DNA of 64,000 nucleotides. It comes from Staphylococcus taiwanensis. GTDB lineage: Bacteria > Bacillota > Bacilli > Staphylococcales > Staphylococcaceae. Location: NCBI GenBank assembly GCA_020544305.1, contig CP058667.1, forward strand, positions 2,232,001-2,296,000. Direction: 5' to 3'. The notes beneath the pieces are model-generated. The model was not told the DNA's origin, did not search any database, and saw only the letters and a list, made by a program, of their open reading frames with translations. Shown one piece after another: positions 27,634 to 36,760 of the stretch; within the stretch, counting starts at the first letter, position 1, and every line of letters starts with the position of its first letter. A program made the position numbers and the translations under genes.

Positions 27634-29046
27634 TTAAGCATTCTTGTTTTTATTTTTCTTAACTTTAATCCACCATAAGGCTTTTTTAGGATGCGTTTCA
27701 TAATATTCAAGATCTTCTTTATTGTCCACATTTGGATACGAACCTTTAAGTGATTTACCTGCAGTGCTTACGTGCAGTAACGCTATCACGATAAAGCCAA
27801 TGATACTAATAGCAGTTAAATAATACGCTGGTGCGTATATATTGCCTGTTGATTCAACTAACCAAGAGTTTACTAATGGTGTTGTACCACCAAATAATGA
27901 TACTGAAATGTTGAATGTTACCGCTAATGTACGATATCTAATATGTGTAAAGAACATTGTTGGTAAAGAACCAGGCATAGTTGCTTCGTATGTTGATAAG
28001 AAGAAACCTAAAATAAATACACCTAAAATAATAAATGGTAATGATTTTGTGTTTAATAAACTAAATGCAACGATACTTAAAAGTGTAAGACCTCCTGTAC
28101 CAATTAAGAATACTTTCTTCTCACCGATTTTATCGGCTAATTTACCGAAGAATAATGCTAATGGAATCATAACGGCCATGACACATGTAATTAATACACT
28201 TGTTGTTGTTTCGTCAATTTTAACGATTTGTCCTAAGTATGTTGGCAAGTAGGCTGTTACTGTGTAGTTTGTTACGTTAAAGAACACAACTGCTACGAAA
28301 CATACTAGGATATCTTTGAAGTAATATCTAATGATTGTAAAGAAACCAATTGTATCACGTGCTGGTGTTTCTACATCATTTTCATAAATTGGAGATTCTT
28401 CAAGTCTACGACGTAAGTAAAGTCCAAATAGACCAAGGAATAAACCTAAGATAAATGGAATTCTCCAACCCCATGCTTGCATTTGCGCATCATTTAAGAA
28501 GAAACTTAATAATGCAATCATGATTGAAGCAGCGATGTAACCTGATAGTGTACCAATTTCAAGACCACTACCTAATCTATTACGTTTCTTATCTGGTGAA
28601 ATTTCAGCGATGTATGTCATTGCACCTGCATATTCCCCACCAGTAGAGAAGCCTTGTAATACCCTAGCGAGTAACAAGAGTGCTGGCGCCCATAAACCTA
28701 TCATATCGTAGTTTGGTAATATACCGATTGTTAATGTTGATAAGGCCATTAAGATGATTGTTGTTGTTAATACAACTTTACGCCCGAATTTATCGCCAAT
28801 AATACCAAACACTATCCCGCCTATTGGTCGTAATAGGAAGGCAATTGCTAACGCGGCAAAAGTAAATATTTGTTGAATTTGAGGGTTCGAAACCGGTGAA
28901 AAGAAATTGGCACCGATATAAGACGTTGTATAAGCATATACACCAAAGTCGAACCACTCCATGGCATTACCGATACCCGTTGCGAATACTGTTTTCTTCG
29001 CAGTTTGACCATCGACCATGTTAATTCTATCTTTTTTAAAATCCAT
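27634..29046 (-). CDS. proP: ProP-like MFS osmolyte/metabolite:H+ symporter
   Basis: A 470-residue 12-helix MFS carrier of the metabolite:H+ symporter family. [18 protein letters not shown] near residue 20, [18 protein letters not shown] near 75 and [15 protein letters not shown] near 127 are family hallmarks. The ATG at 29046 has GGAGTG at 9 bases; the track start 12 bases upstream is not needed. Proline or glycine-betaine uptake is known for homologues and inferred here. Single gene with its own terminator. Confidence 0.85.
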   Translation of the reverse strand: MDFKKDRINMVDGQTAKKTVFATGIGNAMEWFDFGVYAYTTSYIGANFFSPVSNPQIQQIFTFAALAIAFLLRPIGGIVFGIIGDKFGRKVVLTTTIILMALSTLTIGILPNYDMIGLWAPALLLLARVLQGFSTGGEYAGAMTYIAEISPDKKRNRLGSGLEIGTLSGYIAASIMIALLSFFLNDAQMQAWGWRIPFILGLFLGLFGLYLRRRLEESPIYENDVETPARDTIGFFTIIRYYFKDILVCFVAVVFFNVTNYTVTAYLPTYLGQIVKIDETTTSVLITCVMAVMIPLALFFGKLADKIGEKKVFLIGTGGLTLLSIVAFSLLNTKSLPFIILGVFILGFFLSTYEATMPGSLPTMFFTHIRYRTLAVTFNISVSLFGGTTPLVNSWLVESTGNIYAPAYYLTAISIIGFIVIALLHVSTAGKSLKGSYPNVDNKEDLEYYETHPKKALWWIKVKKNKNKNA

Positions 29047-29239
29047 GACCTGTAACACTCCTTCTATTTATGTTACATAATTATACAGTACTAATGTATG
29101 ATGTCAAACTTGTTAAAAGTAAAATAAAACTAAAAATACAATATTATTCATTTAACAGAATTTAACAATAAATGTATGTATGCGTTTTCAAAGTTTTAAT
29201 AAACGCAAAAAAAGTTATAATTAAGAATTAATTTTTTTA

Positions 29240-29506
29240 TCAATTATTAATTATAACTAGTTTTACCCCGCCATATTTATTTGAAACAATTATTTCATTA
29301 TCTTCAGGCATATGACAGTCTATAGATTCATTGATATCAGTAGTTCGGACATATTTCACCTTGTAATCATCCCATGCTACATTACAAGCTAAAAACGCTT
29401 TTTCTACAATAAGTTGTCCTGGAACGATGTCTTTATGAAGTGGATTATAATCATTAACCACACTCAAATATTGTCCTACTATTTGTGCATCAAACCTCAT
29501 TTGCAT
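29240..29506 (-). CDS. Short MaoC-like hot-dog protein of the vra operon
   Basis: An 88-residue protein with NDYNPLHKD near residue 16. This is the hydratase motif (Asp/His) of (R)-specific enoyl-CoA hydratases, followed by PGQLIVEKAF as in the hot-dog helix. It is much shorter than a full MaoC domain (about 140), so the fold may be completed by VraC, whose gene overlaps its start by 17 bases. The ATG at 29506 sits behind GGAGAGGG. A terminator stem includes its final codons. Confidence 0.6.
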   Translation of the reverse strand: MQMRFDAQIVGQYLSVVNDYNPLHKDIVPGQLIVEKAFLACNVAWDDYKVKYVRTTDINESIDCHMPEDNEIIVSNKYGGVKLVIINN

Positions 29507-29870
29507 TACCCTCTCCAATAAATAATTGTTCGATAATCATGCATGTTTTGTAATTTTTATTTATTTTCAATTCGAAGATATATTGGTCAAATTGCTTTAC
29601 CTTATTAAAACTTTTATGCGTTAAGTATGCACAATATTGTATGTCACTTTCTAAATTTTCATACTTTTTAACTTCCGTGCGTGCCAACTTAATTCGCTCA
29701 CCTATAAATGCTTGAAACATTTCAAATTCCGGCCATAATTGTGCACACATTAATGGTGGGACAGTGCCATCATAGATACGACCTATAATCTTACAATATT
29801 GACGTACTTCATGTTGATTAAATATAACATTTCGTCTTTCACTGTCTCCACTTTTCAAAGAGTACTGCAT
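29490..29870 (-). CDS. vraC: VraC
   Basis: A 126-residue protein similar in order and motif (VPPLMCAQLWPEF near residue 36) to S. aureus VraC. The pattern resembles the N-terminal half of a hot-dog hydratase or thioesterase. S. aureus vraC is reported to respond to vancomycin exposure, but its biochemistry is not established. The ATG at 29870 follows GGAGGAGG inside the end of vraB, so it is translationally coupled. Confidence 0.75.
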   Translation of the reverse strand: MQYSLKSGDSERRNVIFNQHEVRQYCKIIGRIYDGTVPPLMCAQLWPEFEMFQAFIGERIKLARTEVKKYENLESDIQYCAYLTHKSFNKVKQFDQYIFELKINKNYKTCMIIEQLFIGEGNANEV

Positions 29871-30984
29871 TACCCATACCTCCTCCGATGCCCATTGTAG
29901 CAACACTTAATTGCCAAGAAGGCATGTTAAAAAGACGTGCAACTAAAGCCACACCACTAGCACTGTAAGGATGACCTGAGGCAATCGCACCACCCCATTG
30001 GTTGACAATCTCTTCGCTTAGATGCAACTCATTTATAGAGGCTAGTACTTGAGAAGCAAATGCCTCATTGATTTCAACAGCATCAATATCTTTACTATTT
30101 AAATCAAATTGCTGCAATAATTGTGAAACTGCTGGCACCGGTCCAATACCTAGCATTGTTGGATCAACACCCGTTGTCACGGCTCCCTTAAATACCATCC
30201 CTGTTGTAATCCCTAGTTCTTCCGCAAACGTTTTATCCATGACTAGCGCTAATCCCGCGCCATCATTCTTCATACAACAATTACCAGCTGTTACCGTGCC
30301 ACCTGGCATTAGTGGGCGTAACCTTGCTAATCGTTGTTCAGAAAGTGTAGGTTTGATACTCTCATCCCTATCAAAATAGTGTCCTTTTACTGTTAACGGA
30401 ACAATCTCATGACAAATATCTCCATTATCGAAATGCTGAGTCGCTAAACGGTGACTACGAATCGCAAATGCATCCTGCGCTTCACGTCCAACACCATAAT
30501 ATTGTGCCACATTCTCAGCCGCTTCAATCATACTTGGATCTTGCCCTTCAGGTGCAAATGACGCCCGCTCATAAAATTCAGGTAACTGTGATTCATATAC
30601 TGATTGCGGACGCTTAATCTTCCATGGTGCTCGACTCGTACTCTCTACGCCCCCAACAATATAAACACGCCCAGCACCGCATTGCACCATTCGACACGCA
30701 TAGATTATACTTTCAAGTCCTGAACCACATTGACGGTCCACCGTTACACCCGGCACACTATGTGTGATACCAGCCTCCAAGAGTGCCTTCCTCGCAATAT
30801 TACCACCATTCCCTACCACATTGCCTAGCACGACATCATCTAACTGTGCCATTGCTTCAGGAAATGTTTCTTTTATTTTTTGAAAAAGTGGTAACAATAA
30901 CGCTTCAGGTTCCAAATGTCTTAACGCCCCACCGTATTTACCAAACGGTGTCCGCTTAGCCCACACTATGACTGCTTCTTTCAC
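29839..30984 (-). CDS. vraB: VraB, acetyl-CoA acyltransferase (thiolase)
   Basis: A 381-residue thiolase. The nucleophilic cysteine lies in DRQCGSGLESI (about residue 86), VEINEAFASQ carries NEAF near 318, and GGAIASGHPYSASG holds the catalytic histidine near 350. The second catalytic cysteine region at the C-terminus reads MGIGGGMGNAVLF and lacks the usual C-x-G cysteine, so catalysis may differ from classical thiolases. The start is GTG behind GGGGGCG, overlapping the vraA stop. It acts with VraA on acyl-CoA. Confidence 0.85.
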   Translation of the reverse strand: MKEAVIVWAKRTPFGKYGGALRHLEPEALLLPLFQKIKETFPEAMAQLDDVVLGNVVGNGGNIARKALLEAGITHSVPGVTVDRQCGSGLESIIYACRMVQCGAGRVYIVGGVESTSRAPWKIKRPQSVYESQLPEFYERASFAPEGQDPSMIEAAENVAQYYGVGREAQDAFAIRSHRLATQHFDNGDICHEIVPLTVKGHYFDRDESIKPTLSEQRLARLRPLMPGGTVTAGNCCMKNDGAGLALVMDKTFAEELGITTGMVFKGAVTTGVDPTMLGIGPVPAVSQLLQQFDLNSKDIDAVEINEAFASQVLASINELHLSEEIVNQWGGAIASGHPYSASGVALVARLFNMPSWQLSVATMGIGGGMGNAVLFEKWRQ

Positions 30985-32366
30985 GAATGAAACGCCCCCT
31001 TTAAATAAAGCGTACGAACCTTGCTTCGCGCAACTTTGCCACTATTGGTAAAAGGCAACGTATTCACTTTCACAAGTTTCGAAGGTACCTCATATCGAGA
31101 TAATGTTTGTTGTAAATAGCGCCTTAACGTCGCATAATCAAGTTCGCGATTCCCTAAATATAACAATACCGCAATCTCACCAAAGCGATGGTGCGGTTCC
31201 CCAATCACTATCGCTTCTTCTATACCTTCAAGCGCCTTTACTTGTTGTTCAATCGCATTAGGATAAACATTCTTACCACCAATAATAAGTCGCTCACTTT
31301 TGCGACTTACTAAATAAAGTTGATCATCTTTTATGTATGCATAATCCCCAGTTTCAATCCACGAATCAGCTGTAACAATATGCCGATTAACATAACCAGA
31401 GAATGTCATATTACTTTTAACTTCTAACTCGCCGATACCATTCACATCTTGATCTTTTAATTGAATTGTGACATTGGGGAAAATAGTGCCTACCGAGTCA
31501 GTTGGTGCGGTTTGATTAAAATTGTAACTAATAAAACTTGCTTCCGATGTTCCAAAGAATTCAATGACATTCGCATTAGAAAATTGATGTGTGACACGTT
31601 TAAATAATTGCGTTGATAGTTTTGCGCCACTGCTCAGTATCGATGTAAGTTGATTTAATGGCATGTCGATATGTGTCAATTTGTACAACATAGTAGGCAC
31701 TAGAAATAATGCTGTAGGTTGATTTACTTTCTGAATATAGTGCGCAAGGTATTGGGCATCGAAATGATGTTGACCAATAAAATGTCTACCTGAATATAAA
31801 GCATAGATACATGTATATAAAGATAAAGAATGCGCTAGTGGACCTGGTGCAGCAAGTACAGTTTCATTTTGTTGTAAGAGTTTTTCATTTTCAGCATAAG
31901 AAGCAATCCACGATGATTCGTTACGATAATATGCCTTAGGTAGCCCTGTCGTCCCTGAAGTAAAACCAATATGTAATAGGCCTTTAACTTGAGATGGGTC
32001 ATCAATATATTGCGCACTTGCTCCGTATACTGAGGTTGGTGTTATCGTAGCGTCTGCTTCTAATACGTATTCAATATGATAGGTATCGATAAGTTCATTA
32101 ATCACCGTGGATGACCAATTGGCATCTAAAAAACATGGCACCCCGCCTATCATTTGTATCGTAAAGTAATAAATCATATTAATCATCGGTTCATCACTTA
32201 ATAAACCTACGCGCGTCCCTGCTTGTAATTCAGGAAAGTGTGATTGTGCTTTATTCATCTCATGATGTAAATGTTCATAAGTTAAGACATCATCGTCAAA
32301 TTGCAGTGCAATTGCGTTCGGTTGTTCTTTCGCGTAATGTTGAATGTTCTTTAAAATGTCTAGCAT
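30981..32366 (-). CDS. vraA: VraA, acyl-CoA synthetase (AMP-forming)
   Basis: A 461-residue ANL-family ligase that activates a carboxylic acid with ATP and CoA. The P-loop-like GFTSGTTGLPKAYYR near residue 137, FFGTSEASF near 275, and the C-terminal TNSGKVARSKV lysine near 443 are visible. The frame opens at 32432, but GGAGAGGTG places the start at the ATG at 32366. First gene of vraA-vraB-vraC-hot-dog. The fatty-acid substrate is inferred. Confidence 0.85.
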   Translation of the reverse strand: MLDILKNIQHYAKEQPNAIALQFDDDVLTYEHLHHEMNKAQSHFPELQAGTRVGLLSDEPMINMIYYFTIQMIGGVPCFLDANWSSTVINELIDTYHIEYVLEADATITPTSVYGASAQYIDDPSQVKGLLHIGFTSGTTGLPKAYYRNESSWIASYAENEKLLQQNETVLAAPGPLAHSLSLYTCIYALYSGRHFIGQHHFDAQYLAHYIQKVNQPTALFLVPTMLYKLTHIDMPLNQLTSILSSGAKLSTQLFKRVTHQFSNANVIEFFGTSEASFISYNFNQTAPTDSVGTIFPNVTIQLKDQDVNGIGELEVKSNMTFSGYVNRHIVTADSWIETGDYAYIKDDQLYLVSRKSERLIIGGKNVYPNAIEQQVKALEGIEEAIVIGEPHHRFGEIAVLLYLGNRELDYATLRRYLQQTLSRYEVPSKLVKVNTLPFTNSGKVARSKVRTLYLKGAFHS

Positions 32367-32450
32367 ATAACACCTCTCCCTAATGTCAACTTTATCATTT
32401 ATAATGTTAGCATTAATTGTGTAGTGACTCATCTATTAATACTATGTGAT

Positions 32451-33095
32451 TTATAAACGTGTTAGTTCTGTAGGATCTTCAATGATGTAACTCGGATGTT
32501 CCTTTGATAAATCTTCTTTACTATGTGAGCCCCACGTTACCGCTATTGAATCGACACCTGCTGCTTTCGCCATTTGAATGTCAAAAATAGCATCGCCAAT
32601 ATATACTGATTGCTTTAGTTCTAAGTCGTATTTATTCACTATCGTTAGAATACCATCTGGATTAGGTTTATAGGCTTTCACTTTGTCAGAACCTATCGCT
32701 TCAGTTATATATTGATAAAGTCCTATACTTTCTAAGTTACGTATCAATACCTCAGTCTTCTTACTAGAAACGACAAATAATGTCTTATCCGCTTCAACTA
32801 ATAATCGTAGCACCTCTGCTATATGCTTAAATGGTTTTAAATATTGTGTTTCATATGCTTTGTATTTTTGTCTAAATAACGTTAATAACTGTTCTAATTC
32901 TTCCTCACTTAGCGTACGTTGACTCATTTTCAGAAAAGAAACCTCTATCGGAATGCCCATATAATATGTGATATCTTGTTCTGTAGGTATATCAAGCCCG
33001 AATGCTTTAAAAGCTTGTTGTGTCGCCACAATACTACAAGCCATAGAATCACCTAAAGTACCATCAAAATCAAAAATATAATGATTATATTTCAA
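32451..33095 (-). CDS. HAD-superfamily hydrolase (phosphoglycolate phosphatase-like)
   Basis: A 214-residue HAD subclass IA phosphatase with FDFDGTLGDS at residue 8 (nucleophile Asp), a helical cap, VVSSKKTEV near 110, and IGDAIFDIQMAKAAGVDSIAV near 167. The closest annotated relatives are Gph/YfnB-type phosphatases. Between vraA and hxlB on the same strand but with a gap of about 80 bases to vraA. Substrate unknown. Confidence 0.85.
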   Translation of the reverse strand: MKYNHYIFDFDGTLGDSMACSIVATQQAFKAFGLDIPTEQDITYYMGIPIEVSFLKMSQRTLSEEELEQLLTLFRQKYKAYETQYLKPFKHIAEVLRLLVEADKTLFVVSSKKTEVLIRNLESIGLYQYITEAIGSDKVKAYKPNPDGILTIVNKYDLELKQSVYIGDAIFDIQMAKAAGVDSIAVTWGSHSKEDLSKEHPSYIIEDPTELTRL

Positions 33096-33147
33096 ATGTC
33101 ATCCACCTCAATATAAGCGTTATTTTAATATATATTATAAAAAATTC

Positions 33148-33180
33148 GGGAGTGAGACAATGCATTCATTATCTCACCCC
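33148..33180 (-). terminator. Terminator of hxlAB
   Basis: GGGGTGAGA pairs with TCTCACTCCC and is followed by TTTTTT on the minus strand. Confidence 0.75.
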
Positions 33181-33279
33181 CGCAAAGGTATCTCCAATTG
33201 AGAAAAGTTTAATATAAACGTCTTCTCAGTTCTATCAACTACACTATTAAATTTATTCCAAAGGTTTATGCTATTTTAA

Positions 33280-33828
33280 TTATTCTAAATTTGCATGATT
33301 ACTTTGCATTTCTTCTTCACTTATATCAAATGTTCCCATTAAGCCTAATACGACGCTATCTAAGAACAATAATGAAGATTGCTCAAACAAGCTACCTAAC
33401 GGTTGTTCAGAACCTTCAACATCGTATTTTGTACCTGCTGGTAATTCAATCACCGTTTCGGCTAACTCGCCAATTGCAGATTCAGGATTTGTTGTTAATA
33501 ACACAACTTTAGCACCTACTGATTGCGCCTTTTCAGCTAATAAACGTAAATGCTCAGTTGACCCTGAACCAGATAAAATAACGAACAAATCATGTTCTTT
33601 GATAGATGGCGTTGTTGATTCGCCTACTACAAATGCTTCTTTACCGAGTTGATTAAGTCGCATTGCGAAACTATTCGCCATAAAGCCAGAACGACCTTTA
33701 CCGGCAGTGAAGATTCTTTGTGCACCATTCACATCATTGGCAAAACGATCATATTGCTCGTCTTGCACGTGTGATAATGTACGATCTAATTCATCAAGAA
33801 TTAATTTATAATTTGTAAATTGAGACAT
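33280..33828 (-). CDS. hxlB: 6-phospho-3-hexuloisomerase
   Basis: A 182-residue SIS-domain isomerase that converts 3-hexulose 6-phosphate to fructose 6-phosphate in the ribulose monophosphate route of formaldehyde fixation. It shows AGKGRSGFMANSFAMRL near residue 37 and ILSGSGSTEHLR near 88, which form the sugar-phosphate site. It starts 2 bases after the hxlA stop. The pair is a common staphylococcal module for detoxifying formaldehyde. Confidence 0.92.
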   Translation of the reverse strand: MSQFTNYKLILDELDRTLSHVQDEQYDRFANDVNGAQRIFTAGKGRSGFMANSFAMRLNQLGKEAFVVGESTTPSIKEHDLFVILSGSGSTEHLRLLAEKAQSVGAKVVLLTTNPESAIGELAETVIELPAGTKYDVEGSEQPLGSLFEQSSLLFLDSVVLGLMGTFDISEEEMQSNHANLE

Positions 33829-33830
33829 GA

Positions 33831-34463
33831 TTACTTACCTTCAATCGCGTCACGACATTGTTTAGCTGCTTCGACTGGATCATCAGCGTTAGCGATACCG
33901 CCACCAACGATAACTAAGTCAGGTTGTTCCGCCACAATATCTTTAATTGTATCTGGTTTAATACCACCAGCTACAGCGACTTTAGAATTTTTAATAACTG
34001 ATTTAACTGTACGTAAACTATCTAATGGTGATTGACCTTCAGCTTGTAAGTCATAACCAGTATGCACTGCAATATAGTCAGCACCCATTTCGTCTAATTC
34101 TTTGGCACGTTTTTCTAAATCTTGAACTGCGATCATATCAACTAATAATTGTTTGTCATGTTTATGTGCTTCTTCAACTGCTGCTTTGATTGAAGCATCC
34201 TCAGCTACACCTAAGATTGTAACTACATCCGCACCAAATTTAATTGCTTGGCTTACTTCGTAGTCTGCTGCGTCCATAATTTTAAGGTCAGCTAATACTT
34301 TGGCATTGTTAATATTTTCATCTAAATGTTGAACTGCTGGTAAACCTTCGTTGATAACGATTGGTGTACCTATTTCTACGATATCTACATATTCCTCAAC
34401 TTTTTTAGCTAATTCTGCTGCTTCCTCTTTGTTTAATAAATCGATTGCTAATTGTAATTCCAA
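33831..34463 (-). CDS. hxlA: 3-hexulose-6-phosphate synthase
   Basis: A 210-residue OMP-decarboxylase-superfamily barrel that condenses formaldehyde with ribulose 5-phosphate. IEIGTPIVINEG, ADLKIMDAADYE (the DxKxxD motif), and VAVAGGIKPDTI and IVGGGIANADDP, the phosphate loops, are all present. The ATG at 34472 lies in the ribosome binding site AAAGGATG. The TTG at 34463, 6 bases after it, gives exactly the family start ELQLAIDLLN and length, so it is chosen. Confidence 0.92.
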   Translation of the reverse strand: MELQLAIDLLNKEEAAELAKKVEEYVDIVEIGTPIVINEGLPAVQHLDENINNAKVLADLKIMDAADYEVSQAIKFGADVVTILGVAEDASIKAAVEEAHKHDKQLLVDMIAVQDLEKRAKELDEMGADYIAVHTGYDLQAEGQSPLDSLRTVKSVIKNSKVAVAGGIKPDTIKDIVAEQPDLVIVGGGIANADDPVEAAKQCRDAIEGK

Positions 34464-34742
34464 TGCAAACATCCTTTCATTACTAAAGTGTACTTTTTCT
34501 TCAGTTCTATATTTTATCTTTCACACTCCATAGTCTACCCGTCTCATGTTTTTTTAAACGATACACATTGTTTTAAATATTCTAGCTACTTTTATTTCTT
34601 GAAAACGAACGTTGTAATTCAACTTTTTAAAGGTATTTTTACTATTTTTTCTAAATAAATTGAGCATAGATGTACAATTAATCCTATCTTTTTAGTAAAA
34701 TAAATAGATAAACATATTGTATGGTTGCAAGGAGTGAAAGTG

Positions 34743-35102
34743 TTGGAACTCATTAACGCTGAAGAAGTACAACGATTATTATCAACATTCGAAAATAAAC
34801 CTGTATACCTACACGTTGAAACGACTAATGGTGCGTATGCGAACCATTTCGATCAACGTGTCTTTAATGCGGGAACATTTTTAAGAAATATACAAGTCAC
34901 ATATGAACACGCACAACTTAAAGGTGGAGAAAAAGATCCATACCGTGTTGGATTAAAACTTCGCGATGGCGGTTGGGTTTATGTGCAAGGACTAACACAT
35001 TATGAAATCAATGATAACAATGAATTTTTAATTGCAGGATTTAACTACGAGGGACAATTGGCTGCCACAATCGAAATCAGTGAAAAGCCATTTACAGTAT
35101 AG
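34743..35102 (+). CDS. yojF: YojF family protein (DUF1806)
   Basis: A 119-residue soluble protein of the YojF/DUF1806 family, with YLHVETTNGAYA near residue 20 and GLKLRDGGWVYVQGLTHYE near 76. Its role is not known. In Bacillus and staphylococci it is always next to bshB2, suggesting a link to bacillithiol. The start is TTG, 6 bases after AAGGAGTG. The bshB2 ATG follows 13 bases after its stop. Confidence 0.85.
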   Translation: MELINAEEVQRLLSTFENKPVYLHVETTNGAYANHFDQRVFNAGTFLRNIQVTYEHAQLKGGEKDPYRVGLKLRDGGWVYVQGLTHYEINDNNEFLIAGFNYEGQLAATIEISEKPFTV

Positions 35103-35115
35103 AGGAGGCTTATTC

Positions 35116-35781
35116 ATGAAAGACGAAAGACACGTGTTAATGATATTTCCACATCCTGATGATGAAACCTTCTCATCAGCTGGAACCATTGCAAGCTATA
35201 TAAATAATGGCGTGCCAGTAACGTATGCATGTCTTACATTAGGTCAAATGGGACGTAATTTAGGGAATCCCCCTTTTGCTACAAGAGAAACACTACCTGA
35301 TATTCGCGAACGTGAATTAGAAGAAGCCATGAAAATCATTGGTATTACTGATTTACGTAAGATGGGATTACGTGATAAAACAGTTGAATTTGAACCGCAT
35401 GAACAAATAGACGATATGGTGAAGAATTTGATTGAAGAAACGAATCCATCTGTGATTATTTCGTTCTATCCTAAATTTGCAGTACACCCTGACCATGAAG
35501 CAACAGCCGAAGCAGTCGTTAGAACTGTAGGACGCATGCCTAAAGAAGCACGTCCAAGATTACAACTTGTTGCCTTTAGTAATGATGCACCTGATATCTT
35601 AGGTGAACCTGATATCTTAAATGACATTAGTGAATTTAGAGATCTTAAATTAAAAGCGTTTGAAGCCCACGCTTCTCAAACAGGCCCATTCTTAAAACAA
35701 CTTGCCAGTCCAGAAGTTGGTGGCGAAACACAAAGTTTCTTAGATGTTGAACCTTATTGGACATATCATTTTGAATCTTAA
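35116..35781 (+). CDS. bshB2: BshB2, GlcNAc-malate deacetylase (bacillithiol synthesis)
   Basis: A 221-residue LmbE-family zinc deacetylase that produces GlcN-malate for bacillithiol, the main low-molecular thiol of staphylococci. Zinc ligands appear as PHPDDE near residue 13 and VHPDHEAT near 118. GAGGAGGC precedes the ATG. It lies between yojF and folE2 in one operon. It may also remove acetyl groups from related conjugates (Bca-like), which sequence cannot exclude. Confidence 0.9.
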   Translation: MKDERHVLMIFPHPDDETFSSAGTIASYINNGVPVTYACLTLGQMGRNLGNPPFATRETLPDIRERELEEAMKIIGITDLRKMGLRDKTVEFEPHEQIDDMVKNLIEETNPSVIISFYPKFAVHPDHEATAEAVVRTVGRMPKEARPRLQLVAFSNDAPDILGEPDILNDISEFRDLKLKAFEAHASQTGPFLKQLASPEVGGETQSFLDVEPYWTYHFES

Positions 35782-35795
35782 AGGGGAGGTAAACG

Positions 35796-36674
35796 ATGAC
35801 TGAATATGATTTATCCACTCGTGAGGGTCGTTGGAAACACTTTGGCTCTGTTGACCCAATCGAAGGTACGAAACCAACAACAAAAAATGAAATGACCGAC
35901 TTACAAAGTACACATAAAAATTTCTTATTCGAAATTGAAGAAGTTGGTATCAAAAATTTAATTTATCCTGTCAATATTGACCGTTTCCAAACGGCAGGTA
36001 CTTTTAGCTTTTCAACAAGTTTAAATAAAGATGAAAAAGGCATCAATATGAGCCGTATCTTAGAAAGCGTAGAAAAGCATTATAGTAATGGCTTAGAACT
36101 TAATTTTGATACACTTTATCAAGTCTTACGTACATTACAAACAAACATGAAACAAACTTCAGCAGGCGTTGATGTATCAGGTAAGTGGTTCTTTGACCGC
36201 TTCAGCCCAGTTACTAACATTAAAGCAGTTGGAAACGCAGATGTAACTTATGGTTTAGCTATTGAACAAGACCAAATTACACGTAAAGAAATTACAATCG
36301 AAGCAACTGTAACAACATTATGCCCATGTTCAAAAGAAATCAGTGAGTATTCTGCACATAACCAACGTGGTGTTGTCACTGTTAAAGTTTATTTAGATAA
36401 AAATAATCAAGTGATTGACGATTATAAAGATAAAATTTTAGATGCGATGGAAGCCAACGCAAGTTCTATCTTATATCCTATTTTAAAACGTCCAGATGAA
36501 AAACGTGTTACTGAACGTGCATACGAAAACCCTCGTTTCGTCGAAGATTTAATTCGCTTAATTGCTGCTGACTTAGTCGACTTTAATTGGATTGACGGCT
36601 TTGACATTGAATGTCGTAACGAAGAATCCATTCACCAACATGATGCTTTTGCTAAATTAAAATATAGAAAATAA
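35796..36674 (+). CDS. folE2: GTP cyclohydrolase FolE2 (type IB)
   Basis: A 292-residue zinc-independent GTP cyclohydrolase that makes dihydroneopterin triphosphate for folate. The active-site cysteine lies in [20 protein letters not shown] near residue 170, and conserved [12 protein letters not shown] lies near 62. FolE2 can use manganese and other metals and is often induced under zinc limitation. GGGGAGG precedes the ATG. Last gene of yojF-bshB2-folE2. Confidence 0.93.
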   Translation: MTEYDLSTREGRWKHFGSVDPIEGTKPTTKNEMTDLQSTHKNFLFEIEEVGIKNLIYPVNIDRFQTAGTFSFSTSLNKDEKGINMSRILESVEKHYSNGLELNFDTLYQVLRTLQTNMKQTSAGVDVSGKWFFDRFSPVTNIKAVGNADVTYGLAIEQDQITRKEITIEATVTTLCPCSKEISEYSAHNQRGVVTVKVYLDKNNQVIDDYKDKILDAMEANASSILYPILKRPDEKRVTERAYENPRFVEDLIRLIAADLVDFNWIDGFDIECRNEESIHQHDAFAKLKYRK

Positions 36675-36698
36675 CCATTATTATATAATAAATAGACA

Positions 36699-36737
36699 TA
36701 GCAGTTGCCACACGAATGACGTGTGATAACTGCCATG
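36699..36737. terminator. Bidirectional terminator after folE2
   Basis: GCAGTT-CACACG (36701-36714) pairs with CGTGTG-AACTGC (36720-36733) with two mismatches, between convergent genes. Confidence 0.75.
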
Positions 36738-36760
36738 TTTTATGTTTATCAATATTTATA

